Shown here one piece after another: positions 16,288-30,117 of a stretch of DNA of 64,000 bases. The translations under genes and the position numbers were made by a program. The DNA lies in assembly GCF_003952465.1 (NCBI RefSeq), contig NZ_CP034448.1, forward strand, positions 3,573,001-3,637,000, in the 5' to 3' direction. Origin of the DNA: Mesorhizobium sp. M1B.F.Ca.ET.045.04.1.1 (GTDB taxonomy: Bacteria; Pseudomonadota; Alphaproteobacteria; Rhizobiales; Rhizobiaceae). The notes beneath the pieces were generated by a model. It had not been told where the DNA came from and did not search any database. It worked only from the letters and a program-made list of their open reading frames with translations. How positions within the stretch are numbered: position 1 is the stretch's first letter; each line of letters opens with the position of its first letter.

Positions 16288-17015
16288 ACCGCCATAATCG
16301 ACGCTGCGGGATCAAGCAGCGGCACGCGCAGCCTCTGCATCGCGGAAGGCAGATCGAGCAGGCTGTCGCAGACAAGGTCTGCGCCAAGCTCTTCGACGGG
16401 GACCTGGGTGTAGCCGCCGCGCAGCAAAACGACGGGCATGCCGGCGGCGCGCGCGGCGCCGACGTCGCTGCTGCTGTCTCCCACCATCAGCGTGTCGGCG
16501 GGTTCGACCCCAAGCTGGTCGAGCGCCAGCAGCAGGGCATCAGGCGCCGGTTTCAGGCATGTCACCGCATCTCCGCCGACGATCGCGCCGAGATAATCCG
16601 TCAAGTGGAAATGCAGCAGGATTTCGCGAGTCGCCAATTGCGGCTTGTTGGTGACAACGCCCATGGCCGTTCCGTTCAGGTGGAAGTGCGTGAGCACCTC
16701 CCTGACGCCAGGCATCAGCCTCGTCAGGCCGGTCAGATGCCTGCGGTAGATCGGCGCCATGTCGCGGTTGGCCTCCTCGAGCGCGCTGCCGGGAAGCGGT
16801 GACCCCGAGGCTGCGAAGGCCCGCTCGACCAACTTCGTGACGCCGCCACCGATCATTGCCTTGACCTGACCCACACGCAGCGGCGCCAGATCGCGGCCGG
16901 CCAGCAGCTCGTTGACGGCCGCCGTTATGTCGGGCGCCGAATCGATCAGCGTGCCGTCGAGATCAAAAAGGATCGCCCTCTGCGGCCGAAACGGCCTGCT
17001 TGCGCCGACGTTCAT
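16272..17015 (-). CDS. cbbZ: phosphoglycolate phosphatase (HAD family)
   Basis: About 247 residues. It removes the phosphate from 2-phosphoglycolate produced by RuBisCO oxygenation. HAD motif I is LFDLDGTLIDS, motif II VVTNK, motif III with KPAPDAL and motif IV MVGDSSSDVGAARAAG. The ATG at 17013-17015 (MNVGASRPF) overlaps the stop of the thioredoxin-like gene (ATGA). It is the last gene of the cbb operon, where CbbZ is commonly found. Confidence 0.93.
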   Translation of the reverse strand: MNVGASRPFRPQRAILFDLDGTLIDSAPDITAAVNELLAGRDLAPLRVGQVKAMIGGGVTKLVERAFAASGSPLPGSALEEANRDMAPIYRRHLTGLTRLMPGVREVLTHFHLNGTAMGVVTNKPQLATREILLHFHLTDYLGAIVGGDAVTCLKPAPDALLLALDQLGVEPADTLMVGDSSSDVGAARAAGMPVVLLRGGYTQVPVEELGADLVCDSLLDLPSAMQRLRVPLLDPAASIMAVAGRS

Positions 17016-17569
17016 GCGGCATCCTTCCATTTGATCGAGCAGCCGATCGAAGCGATCTGGTCAAGCGGTCCGTCACCGGTTCGGGCAACCTGCTTCATCG
17101 CCTCGAACAGATCGCGCCTCAGGCCCGGCGGTCCGGCGTCCCGCCGCGATGCGTCCAGCCGGCCACGATATTGCAGCGTCAGCTCGCTGTTGAGGCCGAA
17201 GAAATCAGGGGTGCACACGGCTCCATAGGCGCGCGCCGCTGCCTGCGACTCGTCGCGGAGATACGGGAAGGTGAACGCGTGCGCCCTGGCGAAGAGCTTC
17301 ATGTTGTCGAAGGAATCGTCCGGGTAGGCGTCGGCATCATTGGAGTTGATTGCGACGAAGCCTATCCCTTCGGCCTTGAGGTCGTCGGCATCACGCACGA
17401 TGCGTGAAATCACCGCCTTCACATAGGGGCAGTGATTGCAGATGAAGGCGACGACCAGCCCGTTGGGTCCGGCTTGGCCGAGGATCGAATGCGATTTCCC
17501 GTCGATGCCGGGCAAGAAGGCATCGACAGCTTGCCAGCCGAAATCGCAGACAGGTGGGATTGCCGCCAT
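17012..17569 (-). CDS. thioredoxin-fold redoxin protein in the cbb operon
   Basis: A 185-residue protein of the AhpC/TSA-redoxin type that usually lacks a signal peptide. FICNHCPYVKAV (about 43-54) has a single-Cys-pair variant, CNHC, at the active-site position, followed by GIGFVAINSNDADAYPDDS and CTPDFFGL. It may protect or regulate Calvin cycle enzymes by redox; that is inference from the operon. It overlaps cbbZ and starts about 20 bases after rpe ends. Confidence 0.85.
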   Translation of the reverse strand: MAAIPPVCDFGWQAVDAFLPGIDGKSHSILGQAGPNGLVVAFICNHCPYVKAVISRIVRDADDLKAEGIGFVAINSNDADAYPDDSFDNMKLFARAHAFTFPYLRDESQAAARAYGAVCTPDFFGLNSELTLQYRGRLDASRRDAGPPGLRRDLFEAMKQVARTGDGPLDQIASIGCSIKWKDAA

Positions 17570-17590
17570 GTCATCCTCCGACCAAGCAGG

Positions 17591-18277
17591 TCACGCGGCT
17601 CGCCGGATCGCTCCGTCGGCCGCTTGTCTGATCGCGCCGATATTGGCGCGATAGGCAGCCTCGGTGCCACCTTTGAAGACGGCGGACCCTGCGACGAGCA
17701 CATTCGCGCCGGCCGCGGTGACCAGGGGAGCTGTCTCTGGCGTGACGCCGCCGTCGATCTCGATATCGATCGGACGTTGACCGACAAGCGCCTTGACACG
17801 CCTGACCTTGTCGAGGACCGCCGAGATGAAGGCCTGGCCGCCGAAACCCGGATTGACCGTCATCAGAAGCACCAGATCGAGCCGGTCGAGAACATATTCG
17901 ATGACGCTTTCCGGCGTCGACGGATTGAGCGACACGCCGGCCTTCTTGCCGAGGCTCCTGATCGCCTGCAGCGAACGGTCGAGATGCGGCCCGGCCTCGG
18001 CATGCACCGTAATGATGTCGCAGCCGGCCTCGGCGAAAGCAGCGAGATAGGGATCGGCCGGCGCGATCATCAGATGGCAGTCGAAGACCTTGTCCGTTCG
18101 ATCGCGGATTGTCTTGATCACCGGCGGGCCGAAAGTGATGTTGGGCACGAAATGCCCGTCCATCACGTCGAGATGGATCCAATCGGCGCCTGCCCGCGCG
18201 ACCGCTTCGACCTCGTCGCCGAGCCGCGAGAAATCGCACGACAGAACGGAAGGGGCGATGATGGTCTTTGCGGTCAT
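17591..18277 (-). CDS. rpe: ribulose-phosphate 3-epimerase
   Basis: A 228-residue TIM-barrel enzyme (CbbE) that converts xylulose 5-phosphate to ribulose 5-phosphate. Landmarks: [16 protein letters not shown], the metal-binding [40 protein letters not shown] and [11 protein letters not shown]. The ATG at 18275-18277 overlaps the cbbX stop (ATGA). Part of the cbb operon. Confidence 0.96.
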   Translation of the reverse strand: MTAKTIIAPSVLSCDFSRLGDEVEAVARAGADWIHLDVMDGHFVPNITFGPPVIKTIRDRTDKVFDCHLMIAPADPYLAAFAEAGCDIITVHAEAGPHLDRSLQAIRSLGKKAGVSLNPSTPESVIEYVLDRLDLVLLMTVNPGFGGQAFISAVLDKVRRVKALVGQRPIDIEIDGGVTPETAPLVTAAGANVLVAGSAVFKGGTEAAYRANIGAIRQAADGAIRRAA

Positions 18278-19212
18278 TTGCTTTCTCCTTCGCCAAGATT
18301 TAGCGCGAACACCCGGCTGGCGGTGATGTCCTCGGCCGAGATCGTGGACAGCGCCTTTGCGTCGAGCGGTCCCTTGCTGCTCTCGAACAGGCGGTTGGCC
18401 TGCCTCAGCCGTGCGCGGTCGAGCGCATTGCGGATCGAGCGGGCATTGGCGAAATGCGGCCGCGCGCGGCGGCGTGCGATGTAATCGGCCATTGCGGCGG
18501 TTGCCTTGGCGTCGAACAGGTAATTTTGCTGGTTGAGCATTTGTTCCGCGATCCTGAGAAGCTCGTCGTCGGAATAGTCGGGAAAGTCGATGTGGTGGGC
18601 AATGCGTGAGCGGAATCCCGGATTGCTTTCGAAGAAGCGATCCATCCGCTGCGCGTAGCCGGCGAGGACGACCACGAGGTCGTCGCGCTGGTTCTCCATC
18701 ACCTGCAGCAGGATCTCGATCGCCTCCTGGCCGTAATCGCGCTCGTTCTCGGGGCGATAGAGATAGTAGGCCTCGTCGATGAACAGCACGCCGCCCATCG
18801 CCTTCTTCAGGATCTCCTTGGTCTTGGGCGCGGTGTGGCCGATATATTGGCCGACCAGGTCGTCGCGCGTCACCGAAACCAGATGGCCCTTGCGGATATA
18901 GCCCAGCCGATGCAGCAGGTCGGCCATGCGCAGCGCGACGGTCGTCTTGCCGGTGCCGGGATTGCCGGTGAAGCTCATATGCAGCGTCGGCGTCTCGTGC
19001 GCGAGGCCCATGCGGCGGCGGGCCCGCTCGACCAGCAGGAGCGCCGCCGTCTCGCGGATGCGTCTCTTGACCGGGGCGAGCCCGATCAGCTCGCGGTCGA
19101 GCTCGGCCAGGACGTCCTTGACGCCGGAAGTTTCGAATTCCTCGCGCAGGTCGATCGCCGTCGGGACGGCATTCTGAGGCACTTCCGTTTCGGCCAGGGC
19201 TGGCGCCGACAT
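18274..19212 (-). CDS. cbbX: CbbX, red-type RuBisCO activase
   Basis: A 312-residue AAA+ protein that releases inhibitory sugar phosphates from form IC RuBisCO by pulling on the CbbL C-terminus. Walker [12 protein letters not shown] (about 94-104), Walker [13 protein letters not shown], sensor and arginine-finger region [20 protein letters not shown]. It lies 24 bases after cbbS, as in other red-type operons. Confidence 0.97.
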   Translation of the reverse strand: MSAPALAETEVPQNAVPTAIDLREEFETSGVKDVLAELDRELIGLAPVKRRIRETAALLLVERARRRMGLAHETPTLHMSFTGNPGTGKTTVALRMADLLHRLGYIRKGHLVSVTRDDLVGQYIGHTAPKTKEILKKAMGGVLFIDEAYYLYRPENERDYGQEAIEILLQVMENQRDDLVVVLAGYAQRMDRFFESNPGFRSRIAHHIDFPDYSDDELLRIAEQMLNQQNYLFDAKATAAMADYIARRRARPHFANARSIRNALDRARLRQANRLFESSKGPLDAKALSTISAEDITASRVFALNLGEGESK

Positions 19213-19236
19213 GGCATTCTCCTCTTGTCGCGATGA

Positions 19237-19656
19237 TCAGCCGTACCTCGTTCCAGCCGGCTTGTCGGCGGCATAGGGCCTGGTGGTGTAGCGGATCATG
19301 CGGCCTGCGGCCTCCTGCCGCTCGAGCCGATAGCCGGGTTCCTCGGCCGGGCGGTTTACGATGAAGGAGAGCTTGACCGATTCCCAGCCATGCGAGGAAT
19401 CGAAGGCGACGACGCGGATATAGCGGTCGCCATAGAGCTTGCGACATGCGTTCAGCTCCATCATCAGCGCCGCCGCGTCGGGATTGTCGAACATCGGGTG
19501 ACCCCACATCTCCCAATAGACATTGCGCGGGTGAGGGTCGTCGGTGACCTCGAGGCTGACAGCCCATTTGTTGTCGATGCAATACTGCACCTGCGCGCGG
19601 ATCTGGTCGTCGGTCAGGTCGGGCAGGAAGGAAAAGGCCCCTTGGGTGATACGCAT
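19237..19656 (-). CDS. cbbS: RuBisCO small subunit
   Basis: A 139-residue red-type small subunit, beginning [19 protein letters not shown] and containing [18 protein letters not shown]. The C-terminal extension after about residue 105 (hairpin [20 protein letters not shown]) is typical of form IC/ID enzymes. It follows cbbL by 11 bases. Confidence 0.97.
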   Translation of the reverse strand: MRITQGAFSFLPDLTDDQIRAQVQYCIDNKWAVSLEVTDDPHPRNVYWEMWGHPMFDNPDAAALMMELNACRKLYGDRYIRVVAFDSSHGWESVKLSFIVNRPAEEPGYRLERQEAAGRMIRYTTRPYAADKPAGTRYG

Positions 19657-19667
19657 GACGGTTCTCC

Positions 19668-24261
<4,594 letters not shown>

Positions 24262-24271
24262 GGCGTCCTCC

Positions 24272-25144
24272 TCACGACACACGTTTCTTGCGTTCGATCA
24301 ATTGCAGGATGAGCGGCGTCAGGATCAGCTGCATGGCAAGGTCGAGCTTGTTGCCCGGCACCACTATGGAATTCGGCCGCGACATGAAGGAGTCGTGGAT
24401 CATGGAAAGCAGGTAAGGGAAATCGATGCCGCGAGGATTGGCGAAGCGGATGACCAGCATCGATTCGTCAGGGGTCGGAATCCAGCGTGCGATGAACGGG
24501 TTTGACGTGTCGACGATCGGCACGCGCTGGAAGTTGATCGCGGTCTGCGAGAATTGCGGAACGATATAGCGGACATAGTCCGGCATGCGGCGCAGGATCA
24601 CGTCCATCACCGCTTCGGTGGAATAGCCGCGCGTAGCGCGGTCGCGATGGATCTTCTGGATCCATTCGAGATTTATGACCGGCACCACGCCGATCTTGAG
24701 ATCCGCATGCCTGGCCAGGTCGATCTTGTCGGTGACGACGCAGCCATGCAGGCCTTCGTAGAAGAGCAGGTCGCTCGGGGCGAATTCGCGCCATTCGGTG
24801 AAATTGCCGGGCGGCGTGCCGTATAGCTTCTCCTCGTCCTCGTCATGGACATAGGTGCGGGTCCGTCCGGTTCCCCGGCGGCCATATTCCTCGAAAACCC
24901 CCTCGAGGATCCCGAGCTCGTTGGCCTCGGCATGGAAATGGGTGAAGTTCGGGTTGCCTGCCTTTTCCTGTTTGGCCACCTCCACCTTCATGGCCGCGCG
25001 GTCGTAGCGATGAAAGGCGTCGCCTTCGATGAAGGCTGCCTCGATGTTCTCGCGCCGGAAGATCAGCTCGAAGATGCGCTTGACCGAGGTTGTGCCAGCG
25101 CCCGACGATCCGGTGATGGTGATGATGGGATGCCTTGCCGACAT
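24272..25144 (-). CDS. cbbP: phosphoribulokinase
   Basis: A 290-residue proteobacterial class I enzyme. P-loop [10 protein letters not shown] (about 12-21), then the catalytic-Asp region [13 protein letters not shown] and the binding segment [14 protein letters not shown]. It makes ribulose 1,5-bisphosphate. The ATG at 25142-25144 is 8 bases past the cbbF stop; a TTG overlapping that stop is the alternative. Confidence 0.97.
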   Translation of the reverse strand: MSARHPIITITGSSGAGTTSVKRIFELIFRRENIEAAFIEGDAFHRYDRAAMKVEVAKQEKAGNPNFTHFHAEANELGILEGVFEEYGRRGTGRTRTYVHDEDEEKLYGTPPGNFTEWREFAPSDLLFYEGLHGCVVTDKIDLARHADLKIGVVPVINLEWIQKIHRDRATRGYSTEAVMDVILRRMPDYVRYIVPQFSQTAINFQRVPIVDTSNPFIARWIPTPDESMLVIRFANPRGIDFPYLLSMIHDSFMSRPNSIVVPGNKLDLAMQLILTPLILQLIERKKRVS

Positions 25145-25152
25145 GATGCAGC

Positions 25153-26202
25153 TCAAGCCCTGAAAAGTCCGCGGCGGCTGAACAGCGGCGCACGCTCGCC
25201 GATCGCGCTGGGTTCGGTGTGGTAGCGGGCGATCCGCGCGACTTCGCGCGCGGATCCGAAGACCACGGGTATGCGCTGATGCAGGCTCTCGGGTTCGATT
25301 TCGAGGATGCGGGTAATCGTATCGGTCGCCGCGCCGGCCGCCTGTTCGACCAGATAGGCAATCGGATTGGCCTCATAGACGAGCCGAAGGCGGCCTTGGC
25401 GGTAGCCCCTGCGTTGGTCGCCGGGATACAGAAACACGCCGCCGCGCATCAATATGCGATAGCAGTCGGCGGCAAGCGAAGCGATCCAGCGCATGTTGAA
25501 GTCCTTCTCCCGTGGGCCTTCGGTGCCTTCCAGACAGTCGTCGACATAGAGGCGCACGGCCTCGTCCCAGTGGCGGTAGTTGGCGGCGTTGATGGCGAAC
25601 TCCTGGGTGCGCTCCGGGATGATCCGGCTTTCGTAGGCCTGGACGAAGGTGCCCAGCCTCGTCGAATGCACGAAGACGTGCGTGCCGCTGCCGAGCGACA
25701 GAACGAGAGCCAGCTGCGGCCCGTAGATGAAGAACCCGGCGCCCAGCATGCGCACGCCCGCCTGCAAAAAAGAGGCGGCCGGATTGGCGTCCGGCGCGCC
25801 AGTCGCAGGGAGGAGCGAGAAAATCGTTCCGATCGACACGTTGGTGTCGATGTTGGAAGAGCCGTCGAGCGGGTCGATGGCGACGGCGAGGGGGGCTTTC
25901 CTGTCGAGCAGGACCGGCTGCTCCAGCTCCTCGGATGCATAGAGCGCGACCGGAGCGTGGCGCATTGCGTCGAGGAAGATCTCGTCGGCGAAGATGTCGA
26001 GATCCGTCTGGACATCGCCGTCTGCATTGGTGCCGCGGGTCCCTCCAAAAGCGGTGCCGAGCACCCCTTGGTTGATGGCATTGCGGACCTTGGTGGCGGC
26101 CTGCGTCAGCTGACGGACGGTGGCCACGACCGCGGAGCGGCGTTCGTCAAGCGGGCCGCCGAGATAGGAGTTCAGAAAAGCATCGAGCGTTGCCGCTGGC
26201 AT
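25153..26202 (-). CDS. cbbF: class I fructose-1,6-bisphosphatase
   Basis: A 349-residue enzyme and first gene of the cbb operon. The metal-site DPLDGSSNIDTNVSIGTIF at about 114-132, YASEELEQP, and YPGDQRRGYRQGRLRLVYEANPIA near 265-288 are typical. The start follows GGGAGGCTACG. It probably also acts on sedoheptulose 1,7-bisphosphate, as no separate enzyme is present. Confidence 0.96.
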   Translation of the reverse strand: MPAATLDAFLNSYLGGPLDERRSAVVATVRQLTQAATKVRNAINQGVLGTAFGGTRGTNADGDVQTDLDIFADEIFLDAMRHAPVALYASEELEQPVLLDRKAPLAVAIDPLDGSSNIDTNVSIGTIFSLLPATGAPDANPAASFLQAGVRMLGAGFFIYGPQLALVLSLGSGTHVFVHSTRLGTFVQAYESRIIPERTQEFAINAANYRHWDEAVRLYVDDCLEGTEGPREKDFNMRWIASLAADCYRILMRGGVFLYPGDQRRGYRQGRLRLVYEANPIAYLVEQAAGAATDTITRILEIEPESLHQRIPVVFGSAREVARIARYHTEPSAIGERAPLFSRRGLFRA

Positions 26203-26321
26203 CGTAGCCTCCCGGTCCGGCCGTATCCCTCGAGGCCGGATGGGGAGATGAAACCAAACGATCTGCGCTAAGTAAAATTCAATAACTTTACCTGAGCAGT
26301 AAAAATAATTTAGTATGTCGC
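26203..26321. promoter_or_regulatory. cbb operon/cbbR divergent promoter with CbbR-type palindrome
   Basis: The 119-base gap between cbbF and cbbR has an AT-rich half. At 26287-26303 lies the inverted repeat TTTAC-N7-GTAAA, which fits a LysR-type recognition site (T-N11-A core). It is 19 bases upstream of the cbbR ATG and 85 bases from cbbF, so CbbR bound here could repress itself and activate the operon. Confidence 0.6.
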
Positions 26322-27311
26322 ATGAGGAACCTCACGCTTAAGCAATTCAAGACCGTTCAGGCAATCGTCAGCCACGGGAAAATCGTCAGCGCGGCCAAGG
26401 TGTTAGGCCTCTCTCCTCCAGCGGTGACGATCCAGTTGCGACAGGTGGAGGAGGAGTTCCAGCTGGCCTTGTTCGACCGGACGTCGGACGGCATGCGTCC
26501 CACCGCCGCAGGGCTGGCCTTCGTCGAGGCGGCGCAGGCTATCGAGGAGCGGCTTCGTCTGCTCGACGACGAGATGGACGCCATCAAGGGCGTGCGCACC
26601 GGCAGCCTGAGGCTCGGCGTCGTTTCCACCGCCAAATATTTCGCGCCGCGGCTCATGGCGGGCTTCATGAAGGAGCATCCCGACATCGACATGCGGCTTG
26701 CCATCGGCAATCGCGCCGAAACGATCGATAGTTTGAAGAACCACGACATCGACATCGCGCTGATGGGCCGTCCGCCCAAGGAAGTCTCGGTGCGCGCTTC
26801 GGTCTTCGGCGATCACCCGCTGGTCATCATCGCGCCGCCCGAACACCCGCTGGCGTCGGCACGCGACATTTCCAAGCAAAGGATCGCCGAGGAGCATTTC
26901 ATCATTCGCGAGCCGGGCTCGGGCACGCGCATCTCGCTGGAGATATTCCTGAGCGACGTGCCTGGCCGGATCGACGATCTCGGCGTCGAGATGGGCTCGA
27001 ACGAGACGATCAAGCAGGCGGTGATGGCAGGTCTCGGCATCGCCTTCATCTCCGCCCACACCATTGCCGCGGAAACGGAAGCGGGCCGGCTCGTCATTCT
27101 CGACGTGGTCGGCATGCCGATCCGCCGGCAATGGTTTTCGGTGATGCGCACCGATCACGTGATCTCGCCGGCGATGGCGACCTTCAACGATTTCCTGATG
27201 CGCAGGGGCGCAACATACCTGCCCCTGTTCGGCAAACTGTATCCACACGCCGAAGCGAATGAAGCAGCACCGAGGCAACAAGCGATGGCAACCGGAAAAC
27301 GACCGGAGTGA
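26322..27311 (+). CDS. cbbR: CbbR, LysR-type regulator of the cbb operon
   Basis: A 329-residue LysR protein. The winged helix is at residues 1-60 (LTLKQFKTVQAIVSHGKIVSAAKVLGLSPPAVTIQLRQVEEEF), and the effector domain follows (GSLRLGVVSTAKYFAPRLMAGF). CbbR activates the Calvin cycle genes in response to metabolites such as ribulose bisphosphate or NADPH. It is divergent from cbbF over a short promoter. Confidence 0.95.
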   Translation: MRNLTLKQFKTVQAIVSHGKIVSAAKVLGLSPPAVTIQLRQVEEEFQLALFDRTSDGMRPTAAGLAFVEAAQAIEERLRLLDDEMDAIKGVRTGSLRLGVVSTAKYFAPRLMAGFMKEHPDIDMRLAIGNRAETIDSLKNHDIDIALMGRPPKEVSVRASVFGDHPLVIIAPPEHPLASARDISKQRIAEEHFIIREPGSGTRISLEIFLSDVPGRIDDLGVEMGSNETIKQAVMAGLGIAFISAHTIAAETEAGRLVILDVVGMPIRRQWFSVMRTDHVISPAMATFNDFLMRRGATYLPLFGKLYPHAEANEAAPRQQAMATGKRPE

Positions 27312-27535
27312 AACGCCTCATATATCGGCCACCGCGATCATGCGAAAAGATCCGAGAAGGGGCGTGGACAATCGTCGCCGCCGATGGTGGTCGGCCGGCC
27401 CTCATGTTATGTTGCTGCATAGAAGGGCAGGGGCAGGCGCTTCACACTCGCGGCTAGACGGATGGGCAGCCAACCCTGCATGCAAATCGCTATGCGCCCG
27501 GGCGTGGGGTTCGGGAATTCGAAGGGGAAGGGGCA
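27312..27535 (+). other. gap of 224 bases between cbbR and the 66-residue gene
   Basis: No gene is convincing here. The only signal is GAAGGGGAAGGGGCA immediately before the small gene's ATG, a purine-rich ribosome binding site. Confidence 0.4.
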
Positions 27536-27736
27536 ATGCTTTATACGATCGTGATGATGGTCTGCATGACGGCGGCGCCGCAGACTTGCGAGCAACGCGA
27601 GGAAATGGCGGACGGCCTGGCCATGAATCCCGGGGTGGCCTTCATGCAGGCGCAGCCGCTGGTCGCCCATTGGCTGGAGACACATCCTGGCTATGTCGTT
27701 CAGCGCTGGCGTGTGCTGCCCGGCCGGGGATCCTGA
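27536..27736 (+). CDS. 66-residue protein, paralogue of the one at 15358
   Basis: A small protein beginning MLYTIVMMVCMTAAPQTCEQ and ending VVQRWRVLPGRGS. It shares VC-x4-P-x2-C, A-x2-W-x3-HP and V-x-RW with the 69-residue protein at 15358-15567, although overall identity is moderate. A purine-rich ribosome binding site precedes the ATG. It is convergent with the PQQ-linked ABC block. Function unknown. Confidence 0.72.
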   Translation: MLYTIVMMVCMTAAPQTCEQREEMADGLAMNPGVAFMQAQPLVAHWLETHPGYVVQRWRVLPGRGS

Positions 27737-27740
27737 CGGA

Positions 27741-28370
27741 CTATTTCTTCGGGGCAAGCGTTTCCGAGACAGTCTTGGACAGCTGATAAAGCCGCTGCTC
27801 GATTATCGTCGGCACATCGCAGACGTAAGTCAGCGATTGCGCTCGCTCGTTGAAGATTCGCGTGGCGAAATTCAGTTGGTCTGTCCGCCGCTCGACCTCG
27901 TCCTGATCCGCGTCGGGTTTTGCACGCAAGGCATCGACATCGGACGCTTGCTTGCGCAATTCGGCTGCCATTTCGAGCTGCCTGTGGGCGTAGCGGGAAA
28001 TGCCGGAAATCACGTGCGAACGCTCGGCGTCCATGTGGTCGAACATGCCCTGCTCGAGCATCGCCATTTTCGGCGCAAGCTGCTCGGCCGGCACCGAGGC
28101 CGCAAAATCCCTGATCTTCTTCTGCGCGTCTGCAATCGGCAGCCTGCGAGCCGCCACCTCCTCGACCAAAGCGGAGACCGAAGGGTCCTCCGACCAGTCC
28201 TTCGCCGCTGGTGGAAGGTCCGGTCCGTTCCAGACCTGGCCGAGCGAGAGTTGCGGCACCTTGCGCTGCACACAGGGCCAGTCCGGATCGGTATTCGCGG
28301 CCATGGCGCTGGCGTGCGGTAGGAGCACGGCAGCCGCAACCAGGCTGCGAACAAGGCCCATCCGTTCCAT
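27741..28370 (-). CDS. secreted alpha-helical protein of the PQQ-linked block, unknown function
   Basis: About 209 residues with a signal peptide (LVRSLVAAAVLLPHASAMAA). The mature part is mostly helical (VSALVEEVAARRLPIADAQKKIRDFAAS; HRQLEMAAELRKQASDVDAL) with a WPCVQRKVP start and one further Cys (YVCDVP), which could form a disulfide. The ATG at 28368-28370 shares one base with the permease stop, so it is coupled to the ABC genes. Probably periplasmic; I do not recognise the family. Confidence 0.75.
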   Translation of the reverse strand: MERMGLVRSLVAAAVLLPHASAMAANTDPDWPCVQRKVPQLSLGQVWNGPDLPPAAKDWSEDPSVSALVEEVAARRLPIADAQKKIRDFAASVPAEQLAPKMAMLEQGMFDHMDAERSHVISGISRYAHRQLEMAAELRKQASDVDALRAKPDADQDEVERRTDQLNFATRIFNERAQSLTYVCDVPTIIEQRLYQLSKTVSETLAPKK

Positions 28371-29245
28371 CAACCGTTTCCTCCCGTGCCCTGTTTGCGG
28401 GTCATCAGGCCGCGCGAAGGGTCATAAGCGATGATGGCGCCTCCCAGGAACAGCAGCGTGCAGCCGGCCACGACACCCAGCGACACCCAATCGACCTGCC
28501 CGTAGAAGGCGAAGCGGATCAGTTCGACGGCATAGGTGAAGGGGTTGGCGAGGCAGAGCTTGTAAAGAAGCGGGCTCGCTTCCTGGATACGCCACAAAGG
28601 GTAGAGCGCCGGAGAAGCGAAATAGCCGGGAAAGATGACGAAGTTCATGATGCCGGCGAAGTTTTCGAGCTGCTTGATCATCGAGGACAAAAGCATGCCG
28701 AGCGCACAAAGCATCATGCCCGACAGGAACAGCGCCGGCAGCACGAACAAATAGCCGAGCGGCGGCGCCTTGACGCCCCAGAACCAGGCAACGATCAGGA
28801 ACGCGTAAACCTGCGCGATCGAAACGGCAACGCCGGCGAGCATCTTCGACAGCAGCAGGAACCAACGCGGAAATGGGCTGACAAGCAGGATGCGCATATT
28901 GCCCATCTCGCGGTCGTAAACCATCGACAGCGAAGACTGCATGCCCGAGAACAGCAGGATCATGCCGCACAGGCCGGGCGTGATGTAGACTTCGTAGAGC
29001 ACGTAGGTCTTGTAGGGCGGGATGATCGAGACGCCGAGCACCTGGCGGAATCCGGCGGCAAAAATGAACAGCCAGACGAGCGGTCGAACCAGCGAGGAGA
29101 TGAAGCGCTCGCGTTGATGCAGGAAGCGCAGGCATTCCCGTACGACGACACCTTTCAGGCAGATGAGATAGTGACGAAGGCCGAACGCGCCGGAGGTCGC
29201 CGGCGTGACGGCGGCGACCTTTTCCGGCATTGCGGAAGCGCTCAT
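28370..29245 (-). CDS. ABC-2 type permease, PQQ-alcohol-oxidation-linked (PedC-like)
   Basis: A 291-residue membrane protein with about six transmembrane segments of the ABC-2 family (LVRPLVWLFIFAAGFRQVLG; MILLFSGMQSSLSMVYDREMGNMRILLVSPFPRWFLL). These permeases accompany PQQ-dependent alcohol dehydrogenases and are thought to export something rather than import. It overlaps the ATPase gene at 29242 by 4 bases (ATGA) and continues into the secreted protein at 27741-28370. Confidence 0.88.
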   Translation of the reverse strand: MSASAMPEKVAAVTPATSGAFGLRHYLICLKGVVVRECLRFLHQRERFISSLVRPLVWLFIFAAGFRQVLGVSIIPPYKTYVLYEVYITPGLCGMILLFSGMQSSLSMVYDREMGNMRILLVSPFPRWFLLLSKMLAGVAVSIAQVYAFLIVAWFWGVKAPPLGYLFVLPALFLSGMMLCALGMLLSSMIKQLENFAGIMNFVIFPGYFASPALYPLWRIQEASPLLYKLCLANPFTYAVELIRFAFYGQVDWVSLGVVAGCTLLFLGGAIIAYDPSRGLMTRKQGTGGNG

Positions 29246-30030
29246 GGCGAGATCTCCGCAATGCCGGCCGCTTCGCTGCGGCTGAGCCTCGAAAAGGCGT
29301 CGCCGATCGAACCCGCGCCGCTTGCCTTGACGACGTCGGCCACCTTGCCCTTGGCGACCAGGTCGCCCTGACGCAGCACGACGACGTGGTCGCCGTCGTC
29401 AACCTCGTCGATCAAATGGGTGGCCCAAAGCACGCCGATGCCGTCGGTTTCGACCAGCTTGTGGATGGTGGCAAGAATGCCCGCGCGCGACTGGATGTCG
29501 AGACCGACCGTCGCCTCGTCGAGCAGCAGCAAGGAAGGGCGGTGGAGCAGCGCCCTGGCGATTTCGATGCGCCGCATCTGGCCGCCGGAGAGAGAACGGG
29601 CCTTGTCATGCTCGCGACCCTGCATGTCGACCGTTTCAAGCAGAGTGGCGATACGCTGCCGGGCTTCGCGTCCGCTGATGCCATGCAGCGAGGCGTGATA
29701 GGAGAGGTTCTGGTAGACGCTGAGGTCGAGATCGAGCGTACGTGCCTGAAACACGATGCCGACACGCCTGAGCGCCTCGCCGGAAGCACGGCTGACGTCA
29801 TGGCCGAAGATGCGGATCGATCCCCGGCGCGTGTTGTAGAGATGGCTGATCAACGAGAACAGAGTTGTCTTGCCGGCACCATTGAGGCCGAGCAGGGCAG
29901 TGAAAGTCGCCGGTGCGATCGAAAAAGTGACGTCGTTGAGCGCCCGCTTGGGACCATAGGAATGGCTGACGCCGGCGACGTCGAGCGCCGCCACTTCATC
30001 TCCCGCTGCCCCCGTCCTGACATGCTGCAT
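29242..30030 (-). CDS. ABC ATPase of the PQQ-linked exporter
   Basis: A 262-residue ATPase: Walker A GLNGAGKTT, signature SLSGGQMRRIEIARAL, Walker B LLLLDEAT, switch ATHLIDEVDDGD. It belongs with the ABC-2 permease that follows; the family is annotated as PQQ-dependent catabolism-associated. An intergenic gap of 87 bases separates it from the beta-propeller gene upstream. Confidence 0.9.
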   Translation of the reverse strand: MQHVRTGAAGDEVAALDVAGVSHSYGPKRALNDVTFSIAPATFTALLGLNGAGKTTLFSLISHLYNTRRGSIRIFGHDVSRASGEALRRVGIVFQARTLDLDLSVYQNLSYHASLHGISGREARQRIATLLETVDMQGREHDKARSLSGGQMRRIEIARALLHRPSLLLLDEATVGLDIQSRAGILATIHKLVETDGIGVLWATHLIDEVDDGDHVVVLRQGDLVAKGKVADVVKASGAGSIGDAFSRLSRSEAAGIAEISP

Positions 30031-30117
30031 GGATGGCTCCTTCAGGCCGTGCCCTTTATCTAGCGCGCTCGATTGCCTTTGGCTTCAGTTGCAGGTCCTC
30101 GGCTTCCCGACTGCGCT

